A stretch of DNA of 63,882 bases from Microbacterium sp. Marseille-Q6648 (GTDB lineage: Bacteria > Actinomycetota > Actinomycetes > Actinomycetales > Microbacteriaceae), in NCBI RefSeq assembly GCF_943181415.1, contig NZ_CALPBZ010000007.1, positions 1 to 63,882 of the forward strand. Reading direction: 5' to 3'. Below the pieces are notes generated by a model that made no database searches, was not told the origin of the DNA, and worked only from the letters and a program-made list of their open reading frames with translations. Shown piece by piece: positions 17,715 through 25,538 of this stretch. How positions within the stretch are numbered: position 1 is the first letter of the stretch; each line of letters opens with the position of its first letter. Position numbers and translations under genes: made by a program.

Positions 17715-18026
17715 CCATGTGGCGGAATGTGCGGTTTCCGTGCGCCGAGGGCGCAGACGCCGCCAAGTCGACGCCCCTGGGTGCGACGTGCGCACGCGCC
17801 CGCTCGCGCTGGCGCTGGGTGCGGCGTGCGCACGCGCCCCGCCCCTATGTGGCGACATGTGCGGTTAAGTGCGGCCGAAGGCGCAGACAGCGCCAGGTCG
17901 ACGGCGCAGGGTGCGACGTGCGCACGCGCCCCGCCCGCATGTGGCGACATGCGCGGTTTCGGGCGGCCCAGAGCGCGGATAGCGCCAGGTCGACGGGACA
18001 AGGTGCGGCGTGCGCACGCGCCCCCG
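17715..18026. repeat. three ~90-bp tandem repeats before the Hsp20 operators
   Basis: Copies start near 17715, 17845 and 17938. Each runs from (C)ATGTGGCG(A)CATG through GTGCGGTT-like, CAGCGCCAGGTCGACG-like and GGTGCGACGTGCGCACGCGCCC segments. An extra partial copy of the last segment (about 17801-17840) separates copies 1 and 2. Each copy contains the inverted repeat CATGTggcgACATG and the palindrome GTGCGCAC. No open frame here has protein character. Confidence 0.8.
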
Positions 18027-18055
18027 TTCGCCCTCGGCGAATCGGCCGAAGACCC

Positions 18056-18082
18056 TTAGCACTCCACCCCCGTGAGTGCTAA
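18056..18082. promoter_or_regulatory. CIRCE element (HrcA operator)
   Basis: TTAGCACTC, a 9-nt spacer, then GAGTGCTAA: a perfect match to the CIRCE consensus bound by HrcA. It lies about 60 bp before the hsp20 start. The TAACAT at its right edge could be the -10 box, so HrcA would block the promoter. Confidence 0.95.
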
Positions 18083-18093
18083 CATTTTCACAG

Positions 18094-18112
18094 TTGAGTC
18101 GAGGTGACTCAA
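18094..18112. promoter_or_regulatory. HAIR element (HspR operator)
   Basis: TTGAGT, a 7-nt spacer, then ACTCAA matches the HspR-associated inverted repeat (CTTGAGT-N7-ACTCAAG) except for the outermost base pair. It is 11 bp downstream of the CIRCE element and 30 bp before the hsp20 ATG. Confidence 0.9.
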
Positions 18113-18142
18113 CTTCGAGACCACCACACTGAAGGAGACGTC

Positions 18143-18601
18143 ATGGCAACCTATGACCCGTTCCGCGACCTCGACCGCCTGGCTTCGAGCTTCTTCGACG
18201 TGCGCCGCGGCCCCCGCCGCATGCCGATGGACCTCTACCGGGACGGCGACCACTACGTCCTCACCGCCGACCTGCCGGGCATCGACCCGGGCTCGGTCGA
18301 CATCGACGTCGACGGTCAGCTGCTGACCATCCGCGCCGAGCGCACCCTGCCCTCGGGCGAGGGAGTGAAGTGGATCACCCGCGAGCGCGAGGGGGCGAGC
18401 TTCCTGCGTCAGCTCAACCTCGGCCAGGGCATCGACACCGAGCGCATCTCAGCCCAGTACGCCAACGGCGTCCTGAGCGTCACCATCCCCGTGAGCGAGA
18501 AGGCCAAGCCGCGCAAGATCGCGGTCTCGACCGACGACAGCTCGCCGGTGCTGCAGGCGCACGAGTCGCACGCCGACGGCCCCCAGCCGGTCGAGCAGTA
18601 A
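18143..18601 (+). CDS. Hsp20/alpha-crystallin small heat-shock protein, 152 aa
   Basis: ATP-independent holdase chaperone. The alpha-crystallin domain starts at about residue 24 (MPMDLYRDGDHYVLTADLPG) and ends with the A-x-x-x-N-G-V-L motif (AQYANGVLSVTIPV), followed by the KPRKIAV tail that carries an I/V-x-I/V-like element for oligomerisation. The last 25 residues are polar. Ribosome-binding site GAAGGAG. Two stacked heat-shock operators, CIRCE and HAIR, stand upstream. A 14-bp terminator stem follows. Confidence 0.95.
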   Translation: MATYDPFRDLDRLASSFFDVRRGPRRMPMDLYRDGDHYVLTADLPGIDPGSVDIDVDGQLLTIRAERTLPSGEGVKWITREREGASFLRQLNLGQGIDTERISAQYANGVLSVTIPVSEKAKPRKIAVSTDDSSPVLQAHESHADGPQPVEQ

Positions 18602-18618
18602 GACCGACACCCGTCAGC

Positions 18619-18652
18619 GGATGCCGCGCCCCCACGCCGGGGCGCGGCATCC
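18619..18652 (+). terminator. terminator hairpin after hsp20
   Basis: GGATGCCGCGCCCC (18619-18632) pairs perfectly over 14 bp with GGGGCGCGGCATCC (18639-18652) around a CACGCC loop. It starts 17 bp after the hsp20 stop. Its right arm is repeated downstream (see 18633-18749). Confidence 0.85.
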
Positions 18653-18749
18653 GTGCGTCTGTGGAACCCCGCACGCCGGGGCGCGGCATCCGTGCGTGTG
18701 TGAAACCTCGCACGCCGGGGCGCGGCATCCGTGCGTGTGTGAAACCCCG
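18633..18749. repeat. three 39-bp tandem repeats carrying the terminator's right arm
   Basis: Units 18633-18671, 18672-18710 and 18711-18749 each begin CACGCCGGGGCGCGGCATCC and continue GTGCGTSTGTGRAACC. A fourth, decayed unit follows to about 18788. The left arm of the hairpin exists once, but three identical right arms are present, so alternative pairings are possible. Confidence 0.9.
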
Positions 18750-18788
18750 CAGCCCGGCCGCGCGGCAACCGTGCGTCCACGGCGGAGC

Positions 18789-19235
18789 TCAGCAGCCCGG
18801 CGCGCGGCGCCGCAGCTTGGCCGTCAGGTCGCGCAGCTGCTGCAGTTCGTCGTCGCTGAGGGTCGACATGCGCTCGGCGATCGAGCGTCCGTGCTGCGAC
18901 GCGATCCGGCGGAAGGCCGTGGCACCGGCATCCGTGGCGCGCACGATCGAGCCGCGGCCGTCCTGCGGGTCCGGGCACTTCGACAGCAGTCCGCGCGCGA
19001 CCATGCGGTCGACCAGGCGCGAGACGCTGGGCTGGCTGATCAGCATGTTGGCGGTGACGTCGCGCAGGCGGGCGGCCATGTCGTCGCCGCGGGTGACGGT
19101 CAGCAGCACGTCGTACTCCGCCTGCGACAGCACGGAGTCGTCGAAATCGCAGCTGATCTCGGCGAACACCTCGTACTGCGCGCGGAAGAGGCTCTCCCAG
19201 GCGTCCACGGCGAGGCGGCGGTCGGTCATACGCAT
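18789..19235 (-). CDS. MarR-family transcriptional regulator, 148 aa
   Basis: Winged-helix MarR protein. The recognition region is VTANMLISQPSVSRLVDRMV, and the wing contains DPQDGRGSIVRATDAG, the family's D-x-R-G signature. The N- and C-terminal helices form the dimer interface (LFRAQYEVFAEI; LSDDELQQLRDL). The target is unknown. Possible starts are ATG 19235 and 19229, with GAGG about 9 nt upstream of the first. It is divergent from the DUF2207 gene, with 35 bp between them. Confidence 0.88.
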   Translation of the reverse strand: MRMTDRRLAVDAWESLFRAQYEVFAEISCDFDDSVLSQAEYDVLLTVTRGDDMAARLRDVTANMLISQPSVSRLVDRMVARGLLSKCPDPQDGRGSIVRATDAGATAFRRIASQHGRSIAERMSTLSDDELQQLRDLTAKLRRRAPGC

Positions 19236-19270
19236 AAGAGTAAGCCTCGGCGCACCCCTATGCTGTGGCC

Positions 19271-21103
19271 ATGGGGGAGCGATTCTCGACGTCCCGACCC
19301 GCCCGCGCACGGGCGTCCGGCCAGCGGATGCCGCGCCCGGCGGCCCTCGTCGTCCTGATGGTCGCGGCGATCCTGACCCTCGTCGCGTTCGGGGCGCCGG
19401 CCCACGCGGACGTCGACGACTTCACGTTCGAGAGCATGAACGTCGAGTACACCCTCGGCCGCGATGACGACGGCACGAGCACGCTCACCGTCGTCGAGAC
19501 GTTCGTGGCGGTCTTCCCCGACATCGATCAGAACCGGGGCATGCGCCGGAGCATCCCCGTCTCCTACCTCGGGGCGCCGCTGCACCCGGACCTCGTGTCG
19601 ATCACCGACGGCGACGGCGAGCCGCGCCCCGCGGAGACCGACAGCGAGGACGGCTACTACTCGATGACCTCACGCGCCGACGACTTCGTGCGCGGCGCGC
19701 AGACGTACGTCTTCACCTACACGCTCCGCAACGTCACCCGCTTCTTCGCCGACACCGGCGTGGACGAGTTCTACTGGGATGTCAACGGCGACCAGTGGCG
19801 GCAGCCGTTCGGGCGCGTGACGGCCCGGCTCGTGGTGCCGGCCGATCTCGCGGCATCCCTCACCGGGGCTCAGGCCTGCTACGCCGGGTCCACCGGTTCG
19901 ACCGACACCTGCGAGATCCAGGCGGATGCCGCACCCGACGGCGGGGTCGTCCTCACGGCCGGGGCGGCAGACCTGCAGCCGTTCGAGACCGTCACGATCG
20001 CCGTCGGCTTCGAGGAGGGCACGTTCACGCCGTTCGACTCGTCGTACTTCGCCTCGGTGTGGGGCTGGCTGCAGGCGGCGATGGCGGTGGTGCTCGCAGG
20101 GGTGGTCGGGGTGGCCCTCGCGGTGCGGCGGCGGTGGCTGCGCGACGCGCCGGGGCGCCCGACGATCATCGCGGAGTACACCCCGCCGCCGGGCATCGAC
20201 GCGCTCGAGAGCGCCGTGCTGCTGGGCAAGACCACGAAGGCGATTCCGGCCGAGGTGCTCGAGCAGGCGGTGGTGGGCAGCATCCGGATCGTCGAGGGCG
20301 CACCCCGCTGGTTCGGAAGCGCGAAGCTCACCGCCGTGCTCGTCGACCCCTCCCGGGCCGACGGCGACGGGCGGATGCTGCTGAACGGACTGTTCCCCCT
20401 GGGCGTTCCGGGTGAGGAGTTCGAGTTCGGTCGCAGCGACACCCGGTTCTCGACCGCCGCGCAGAAGATCCTGAAGGCCGCAAACCGGCAGCTGAAGACC
20501 TCGGGCCTGCGCCGGGAGGTGCCCGCCGGGCCTCGGGTGTGGCCGATCCTCGCGGCCGTCGGCGCGGCGGCTCTGGTGACGGTGTTCGGCTTCGTCGCCA
20601 TGGACCAGGGCGTGTCGGGTCCGGTGCCCTTCCTGCTGTTCATCGGCGCGGGTGTCGCGGTGTTCGTCGTCGCCACGATGCTGGCGCGCAAGCCGCTCAC
20701 CGCCCGGGGCAGCGAGGTGCGCGACCACCTCGCAGGGCTCAAGGTCTTCATCGAATGGGCCGAGGCGGACCGCATCCGCATGCTGCAGTCCCCGACCGGA
20801 GCCGAACGCGTCACGGTGAACCCGGGGGACCCGCGCCAGATGCTGAAGCTGTACGAGACACTGCTGCCGTACGCCGTGGTGTTCGGACAGGAGCGCGAGT
20901 GGGCCACGCAGCTCGCGGTGCTGTACGGCGAGGGCAACTCTCCCGGCTGGTACTCCGGCACCCACGGGTTCAACGCCGCGGCGTTCTCGGCGGGCATCTC
21001 GAACCTCTCGGCGAGCACGTCGTCGAGCTCGTCCACATCGGGCGGCTCCAGCGGCGGCGGGTCCGCCGGGGGCGGCGGGGCGGCGGGCGGCGGCGGCGTC
21101 TGA
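19271..21103 (+). CDS. DUF2207 family membrane protein, 610 aa
   Basis: An N-terminal signal peptide (hydrophobic PAALVVLMVAAILTLVAFGA, cleavage likely after AHA) leads to an extracytoplasmic beta-rich domain with the DUF2207 features: ESMNVEYTLGRDDDGTSTL, NRGMRRSIPVSY and DEFYWDVNGDQW. One transmembrane helix follows (about residues 262-285), then a cytoplasmic part, two more helices (about 420-465) and a Gly/Ser-rich tail. The family is widespread and its function unknown. The ATG lies 6 nt after TATGCT, giving a leaderless mRNA; an in-frame GTG at 19265 is the alternative. Confidence 0.85.
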   Translation: MGERFSTSRPARARASGQRMPRPAALVVLMVAAILTLVAFGAPAHADVDDFTFESMNVEYTLGRDDDGTSTLTVVETFVAVFPDIDQNRGMRRSIPVSYLGAPLHPDLVSITDGDGEPRPAETDSEDGYYSMTSRADDFVRGAQTYVFTYTLRNVTRFFADTGVDEFYWDVNGDQWRQPFGRVTARLVVPADLAASLTGAQACYAGSTGSTDTCEIQADAAPDGGVVLTAGAADLQPFETVTIAVGFEEGTFTPFDSSYFASVWGWLQAAMAVVLAGVVGVALAVRRRWLRDAPGRPTIIAEYTPPPGIDALESAVLLGKTTKAIPAEVLEQAVVGSIRIVEGAPRWFGSAKLTAVLVDPSRADGDGRMLLNGLFPLGVPGEEFEFGRSDTRFSTAAQKILKAANRQLKTSGLRREVPAGPRVWPILAAVGAAALVTVFGFVAMDQGVSGPVPFLLFIGAGVAVFVVATMLARKPLTARGSEVRDHLAGLKVFIEWAEADRIRMLQSPTGAERVTVNPGDPRQMLKLYETLLPYAVVFGQEREWATQLAVLYGEGNSPGWYSGTHGFNAAAFSAGISNLSASTSSSSSTSGGSSGGGSAGGGGAAGGGGV

Positions 21104-21212
21104 CCGCCGCACGGTGAGCGGTCGGGCGCTCGAGATCCGGCATCCGGTCGTGTATCTGTGATCGACCTTCGTGCTCCTCCCTATGGGGGAGTCCGACGAA
21201 GGGGAAATCACC

Positions 21213-23471
21213 ATGGGTTGCAACCAGGACGCCGGCGACGCCGGCGACGTGCTCGAATTCGATCAGGACGGCGAAGTCCTCATCCCGTTCGAGCCTTATC
21301 GGCCGGGCCGGTTCACCTCGCTCACCCGGCCGTGCGCGCTGAGCGCGCTCGACGGGTCGTGGCTGATCGAGGTCGAGCGGCGCACGATCATCCAGCCGCT
21401 CGTGCGCGGGCCGATGCGCATCGAGGTCGGTGCATCGTCGCTGCGGGTCTCGGGCGACATCTACAGTCAGCGCATCTTCGGGCCGATCGAGCCCGAGCTC
21501 GTGCGGCCGCCGTTCGAGCCGTTCCCGCCCATCCCGCCGCTGCAGCCGCGCATTCCGGGCCTGGGCGACGAGGGCGAAGGCGCGGATGCCGCGGACGAGG
21601 CCGACGAGGACTTCGGCGTGCTGTTCCCGCTACCGCTGCCGTGGTACCCGAGCTTCCCGCAGGGCCAGTACTCCTGGTACTTCCGCTCCAACGGCGCGAC
21701 GTACGCCGACGGGGTGCTGACGGTGCAGATCGTCCGGCACCTCTGGAACAGGTCCACGCAGGAGTTCACCACGACCGACACCGGCACGCTCACCCTGACG
21801 TGCCGACGCAGTCTCATCACCGCACGGCATGCGCCGCAGGTGATGACGGGGACGCTGCGCATCGGCGGCACCACCTCGCAGGTGAAGGCGACGAAGACCT
21901 CGTCGATGTACCGCGGGTGCCGCATCGAGGTCGATGCGATGGTCAACCGCAACTTCCCGGCATCCGCTGTCGCGGGCTCGGGGGCGACGGTGACGCTGCG
22001 GTCGGTCTACGCCACCGCGGGGTGGGACGTCTCGGTCGTGCAGGACCAGGTCAACGTCCCGAGCGACGCGTCGCTCACGAACGCCGAGCTGCAGACCCTC
22101 CTCTCCAGCCACCGGCAGGCGGTCAGCGGCGAGCAGTGGCGATTGTGGCTGCTGGTCGGGTCGGCGCAGGGCGGGCTGTTCGGGATCATGTTCGACGACG
22201 ACACCGTCCCGCGCGAGGGTGCCGTGGGCTTCGCCGACGCGACGCTGGGCAACCAGACGTTCATCGAGGCGGGCGCGCGGAACCAGCCGCTGAACAACGT
22301 GCCGGCGGCGTTCCTGCGCACCCTCATCCACGAGGCCGGTCACGCGTTCAACCTCTTCCACCCGAAGCACGACGTGCATCTGCCGGGCATCGGAACCGAG
22401 ATCATGAACCAGACCGGCGACGTCATGGGATTCGCCTCGTCGTCCAACACGTACCCCGGCAACGCGACCTTCGCGTTCTCGGAGCACGACCGGCTCTCGC
22501 TCATCCACTCGCCGGACCCGCAGGTGCGGCCGGGCTGGAAGAACTTCGGCTGGGGCCACGGCAGTCTGTCGTCGGGGCTCCCGACGCCCGTCGACGTCTC
22601 GGGATTCAGCGGCGACAGCCTCGACACCGGACTGCGGCTGCAGCTCGTTGTCGCCCCGCAGGCGTTCGTGGGGGAGTACGTCACGGCCGAGGTCATCGTC
22701 ACCAACACCGGCGACGCACCACGGCAGGTCACGAGCCTGCTCACCCTCGCCGAGGGCGACCTGGTGTTCGAGCGCACGCGGCCGGACGGGTCGGTCGACC
22801 ACGTGCTCGACATCGTCATCGGCTGCGGTCCTCGTCCGATGGTGACCTTGCAGCCCGGGGAGTCGGTGAGCAACCATGTGCAGGTGTTCTTCACGAACCA
22901 GGGTGTGACCTTCACCGAGCCGGGGCGGCACACCATCGCCGCGATCCTGGCCGCCGACGCGCTGACGACGCTGACATCGGACCCGGTGACGATCGATGTG
23001 CGCACGCCCGCGAGCGACACGGAGGTCGCCATCAGCGCCCAGACGCTCGACCACGGCGTCGGACGCGCCATGGCGCTCGGCGACTTCGGCGCCGACGTGC
23101 ACGCCAGGGAGGTGCTCACCGCCCTCGCCGAGGAGCACGCCGACACCGACACCGGCGCAGCCGGCGCGCTCGTGATGGCCAATGCGCTGTCGCGGGAGTT
23201 CGCCGACATCGCCGGCGACTCGGTCCGCCCGGTGGCCGCGGACGAGGCGCAGCACTTCCTCGATCTCGCCCTGCAGGGCCGGTCGGCCAAGCGCGCCGCC
23301 GAGCTGGCGGTCACTGTCGCCAGCCCGACGGAGAAGGACGCGCCCGTGGTCGCCGACGTGGCCGAGCGCATCCGGAAGGACGCCAAGGGGGGAGCGCGAT
23401 CGGCTTCCGGCCGGGCCGCCGCCGAGGCGGAGCGCATCGTGGCCGACTTCATCGAGCCGCAGGCGCGATGA
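21213..23471 (+). CDS. predicted zinc metalloprotease (metzincin-like), 752 aa
   Basis: I do not recognise a named family. The clear feature is HEAGHAFNLFH at residues 373-383, the HExxHxxxxxH zinc site of metzincin-type peptidases, preceded by AAFLRTLI. Further on, EIMNQTGDVMGF could supply the Met-turn. Residues 1-330 are beta-rich with a Pro-rich linker (FEPFPPIPPLQP); after the protease part come an Ig-like beta domain (VAPQAFVGEYVTAEVIVTNTG) and a helical C-terminus. No signal peptide or membrane helix is visible, so the protein looks cytoplasmic. The start is ATG 21213, behind GAAGGGG. The stop overlaps the next gene by 4 bp. Confidence 0.75.
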   Translation: MGCNQDAGDAGDVLEFDQDGEVLIPFEPYRPGRFTSLTRPCALSALDGSWLIEVERRTIIQPLVRGPMRIEVGASSLRVSGDIYSQRIFGPIEPELVRPPFEPFPPIPPLQPRIPGLGDEGEGADAADEADEDFGVLFPLPLPWYPSFPQGQYSWYFRSNGATYADGVLTVQIVRHLWNRSTQEFTTTDTGTLTLTCRRSLITARHAPQVMTGTLRIGGTTSQVKATKTSSMYRGCRIEVDAMVNRNFPASAVAGSGATVTLRSVYATAGWDVSVVQDQVNVPSDASLTNAELQTLLSSHRQAVSGEQWRLWLLVGSAQGGLFGIMFDDDTVPREGAVGFADATLGNQTFIEAGARNQPLNNVPAAFLRTLIHEAGHAFNLFHPKHDVHLPGIGTEIMNQTGDVMGFASSSNTYPGNATFAFSEHDRLSLIHSPDPQVRPGWKNFGWGHGSLSSGLPTPVDVSGFSGDSLDTGLRLQLVVAPQAFVGEYVTAEVIVTNTGDAPRQVTSLLTLAEGDLVFERTRPDGSVDHVLDIVIGCGPRPMVTLQPGESVSNHVQVFFTNQGVTFTEPGRHTIAAILAADALTTLTSDPVTIDVRTPASDTEVAISAQTLDHGVGRAMALGDFGADVHAREVLTALAEEHADTDTGAAGALVMANALSREFADIAGDSVRPVAADEAQHFLDLALQGRSAKRAAELAVTVASPTEKDAPVVADVAERIRKDAKGGARSASGRAAAEAERIVADFIEPQAR

Positions 23472-24193
23472 GCGACGCGACACGAGGCCCCGTCGGGCAG
23501 CTGACGCTTCGGCTGACGCTGCCCGGCGGGGCCGCGCCCGCGCTCGGGTACTGCCTGATCGGCGTGATCGAGCTCGAGGCGGTCGACGGTCCCGCCGAGG
23601 CGAACGCCCGACTGAACCTCGTCGAAGGCGACCTGTGGATCGACGTCGAGGGCCCGGCCGGACGGGCGCGCATCGGGTGGCCCTGGCCGGTGGACTCCGG
23701 CGCCCGGCGAGTGACGCTCGCACCGGGCGAGCGCCTGGTCGCCGCCGTCCCGCTCTTCGCGACCGATACGAGTGCGCCGGCCCTGCCCGTACCCGGGCGC
23801 TACCGGCTGATCGCGCAGTACCACTCCGGTCCGTCGGGCGTGCTCACCGGCGCCCCCGTCGCCGTGACCTGCGCGCCGGGGGATGCTGCGGCCTCCCGTG
23901 CTCTGGGGCACCGTGACGTGCTGCAGAGCCTGCTGTCGGCCGGGACGCTGGGGGCGGCATCCGACGGTCTGGCCGTGCTGAGCCGCAGTGACGACGACGC
24001 GACCCGGGCGCTGGCGTTCCTCGCGCTCGGGCAGGCGGTCGAAACGTCCGAGGGTGCGGTGCGCGCGCTCGCCGCGGTGCTGCCGCCGCACGCTTCGCCG
24101 GACGACCCGCGGCGTGCGGCTGCGCTCGCCGCGGCGGACGATCCGCAGCTGCGCGCGATGCTCACGGGCGAGGTGATCGACGCCCGGGGCTGA
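23468..24193 (+). CDS. uncharacterised partner of the metalloprotease, 241 aa
   Basis: No family recognised. The first 145 residues look like an Ig-like beta sandwich (LTLRLTLPGGAAPALGYCLI; LVEGDLWIDVEGPAG; PGRYRLIAQYHS). The rest is alpha-helical and Ala/Leu/Asp-rich (ALGHRDVLQSLLSAGTLG; ALAFLALGQAVETSEGAV). The protease's own C-terminus has the same order of an Ig-like domain followed by helices, so the two may interact or be paralogous. The ATG overlaps the protease stop by 4 bp, indicating obligate co-expression. No signal peptide is seen. Confidence 0.7.
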   Translation: MSDATRGPVGQLTLRLTLPGGAAPALGYCLIGVIELEAVDGPAEANARLNLVEGDLWIDVEGPAGRARIGWPWPVDSGARRVTLAPGERLVAAVPLFATDTSAPALPVPGRYRLIAQYHSGPSGVLTGAPVAVTCAPGDAAASRALGHRDVLQSLLSAGTLGAASDGLAVLSRSDDDATRALAFLALGQAVETSEGAVRALAAVLPPHASPDDPRRAAALAAADDPQLRAMLTGEVIDARG

Positions 24194-24292
24194 GCGCCCT
24201 TCGTCTCGTCGCTGCGCTCCTCGCTCAGGGTCCGAGCCGGTGCGCGTGCGCGTTCCCGGCCGCTGAGCGAGCGCAGCGAGACGAAGCGCCCT
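24194..24292. repeat. inverted pair of an interspersed palindromic repeat
   Basis: The left arm (24194-24230) reads GCGCCCTTCGTCTCG, then TCGCTGCGCTCCTCGCTCA. The right arm (24260-24292) is its near-reverse-complement, GCTGAGCGAGCGCAGCGAGA plus CGAAGCGCCC. The same sequence occurs at 33585-33618 and, degenerate, in sdaA near 15614-15650. The pair can fold into one large stem, so it could also act as a terminator between the protease operon and the ATPase gene. Confidence 0.85.
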
Positions 24293-24327
24293 CCCGCCGC
24301 GACACCCGCACCCCCTACGATGCAGGC

Positions 24328-25410
24328 ATGGCAGAGTCCTTCGCGATCGGCGCCCTGGCCGACGGAGCAGGCGAGGCCCGCCTGCTGGCGCCCAAGTTCA
24401 ACCGCCACACCTTCTGGTGCGGACAGAGCGGGTCGGGCAAGACCTACGCGCTCGGCGTCGTGCTCGAGCAGCTGCTGCTGCACACGCGACTGCCGATGGT
24501 GATCCTCGATCCCAACTCCGACTTCGTCCGCCTCGGGGAGACCCGACCCGGGGCTGCTGCGGAGGCCGCGACCGCGCTCGCGGCCCGCGACATCCGGGTG
24601 CGCCGCTCGGGCCCGGGCAGTGCGGAGCCGCTCAAAGCGCGCTTCGTCCGGATGCCGGTGCGATCACGCGCCGCGATCCTGCAGATGGACCCCGTGATCG
24701 ACGCAGAGGAGTTCAACGCCCTGCTGCGCTTGGAGCCCCTCCTGCAGGCGGGACTGCGGGGGCACCTGGTGGATTGGTTGCGGGAGCAGCCGAACCCCGC
24801 CGCGATGCGGATGGCGCAACGATTGGAGAATCTCGGGGTCGCGGACTGGGACCTGTGGGCGTGGGGCGACCGGAGCATCACCGACGACATCGACGATCGG
24901 CCGGACGCCGTCGTCGCCGATCTCGGGGGGTTCGCCGAGCCCGGGGAATCGAGGGCGGCGGCCCTCGCCGTGCTCGACCACCTGTGGGAGCGGCGCGAGG
25001 AGCGGCTGGGCCGACTCATCGTCATCGACGAGGCGCACAATCTGTGCTCGCCCGACCCCCTCACCCCGGTGGACCGACTGCTCACCGAGCGCATCGTGCA
25101 GATCGCCGCCGAGGGGCGGAAGTACGGGCTGTGGCTGCTGCTGTCGACGCAGCGACCGTCGAAGGTGCACCCCAACGCGCTGTCGCAGTGCGACAATCTC
25201 GCCCTCATGAAGATGAGCTCGCGACGCGACCTCGCCGAGCTCGCGTCGGTCTTCGGCTACGCCCCCGACGCGCTCGTCGACCGATCACCGTCTTTCCGAC
25301 AGGGGCAGGCGCTGTTCGCCGGGGGCTTCGTCGAGGCGGCCGAGATCGTCCAGATGGGTGAGCGGCTCACCCATGAGGGTGGCTCGGACGTGCGCGTGCC
25401 GCTTCGGTGA
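24328..25410 (+). CDS. HerA/FtsK-superfamily ATPase, 360 aa
   Basis: P-loop ATPase of the HerA/VirB4 type. The Walker A is WCGQSGSGKTYALG (about residues 30-43), the strand VILDPNSDFV follows, the Walker B is LIVIDEAHNLC (about 230), and the sensor is LLSTQRPSKVHPNALSQCDN with an arginine finger candidate in KMSSRRDL. Such proteins form hexamers that move DNA or act in defence and secretion complexes. No nuclease, sirtuin or membrane domain is fused or adjacent. TACGAT stands exactly 6 nt before the ATG, so the mRNA is probably leaderless, and the gene has its own promoter despite following the protease pair. Confidence 0.85.
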   Translation: MAESFAIGALADGAGEARLLAPKFNRHTFWCGQSGSGKTYALGVVLEQLLLHTRLPMVILDPNSDFVRLGETRPGAAAEAATALAARDIRVRRSGPGSAEPLKARFVRMPVRSRAAILQMDPVIDAEEFNALLRLEPLLQAGLRGHLVDWLREQPNPAAMRMAQRLENLGVADWDLWAWGDRSITDDIDDRPDAVVADLGGFAEPGESRAAALAVLDHLWERREERLGRLIVIDEAHNLCSPDPLTPVDRLLTERIVQIAAEGRKYGLWLLLSTQRPSKVHPNALSQCDNLALMKMSSRRDLAELASVFGYAPDALVDRSPSFRQGQALFAGGFVEAAEIVQMGERLTHEGGSDVRVPLR

Positions 25411-25469
25411 CGACCGTCTGACCGTCTGACCGTCGGAGCGGACAGCGGACAGCGGACGGCGGACAGAGT

Positions 25470-25507
25470 AAGGGCCGGTCGGAGAGGCCTCCGGCCGGCC
25501 CTTTTCC
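25470..25507 (+). terminator. Rho-independent terminator after the ATPase gene
   Basis: AAGGGCCGG (25470-25478) pairs with CCGGCCCTT (25495-25503), and a TTTT run follows. Just before it, short tandem repeats occupy 25412-25467 (GACCGTCT three times, then GCGGACA-like units four times). Confidence 0.85.
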
Positions 25508-25538
25508 CTTGCACCAAGAGTGTCCTGCAATCACATGT

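Noticed and set aside
17644-18082. Plus-strand ORFs between the DUF559 gene and hsp20
   Set aside because: They consist of translated repeats, have no ribosome-binding sites and run through the CIRCE element.
25412-25467. Short tandem repeats as phage attachment or origin iterons
   Set aside because: The 7-8-bp units lie directly before a terminator, and there is no integrase, replication gene or AT-rich unwinding region tied to them.
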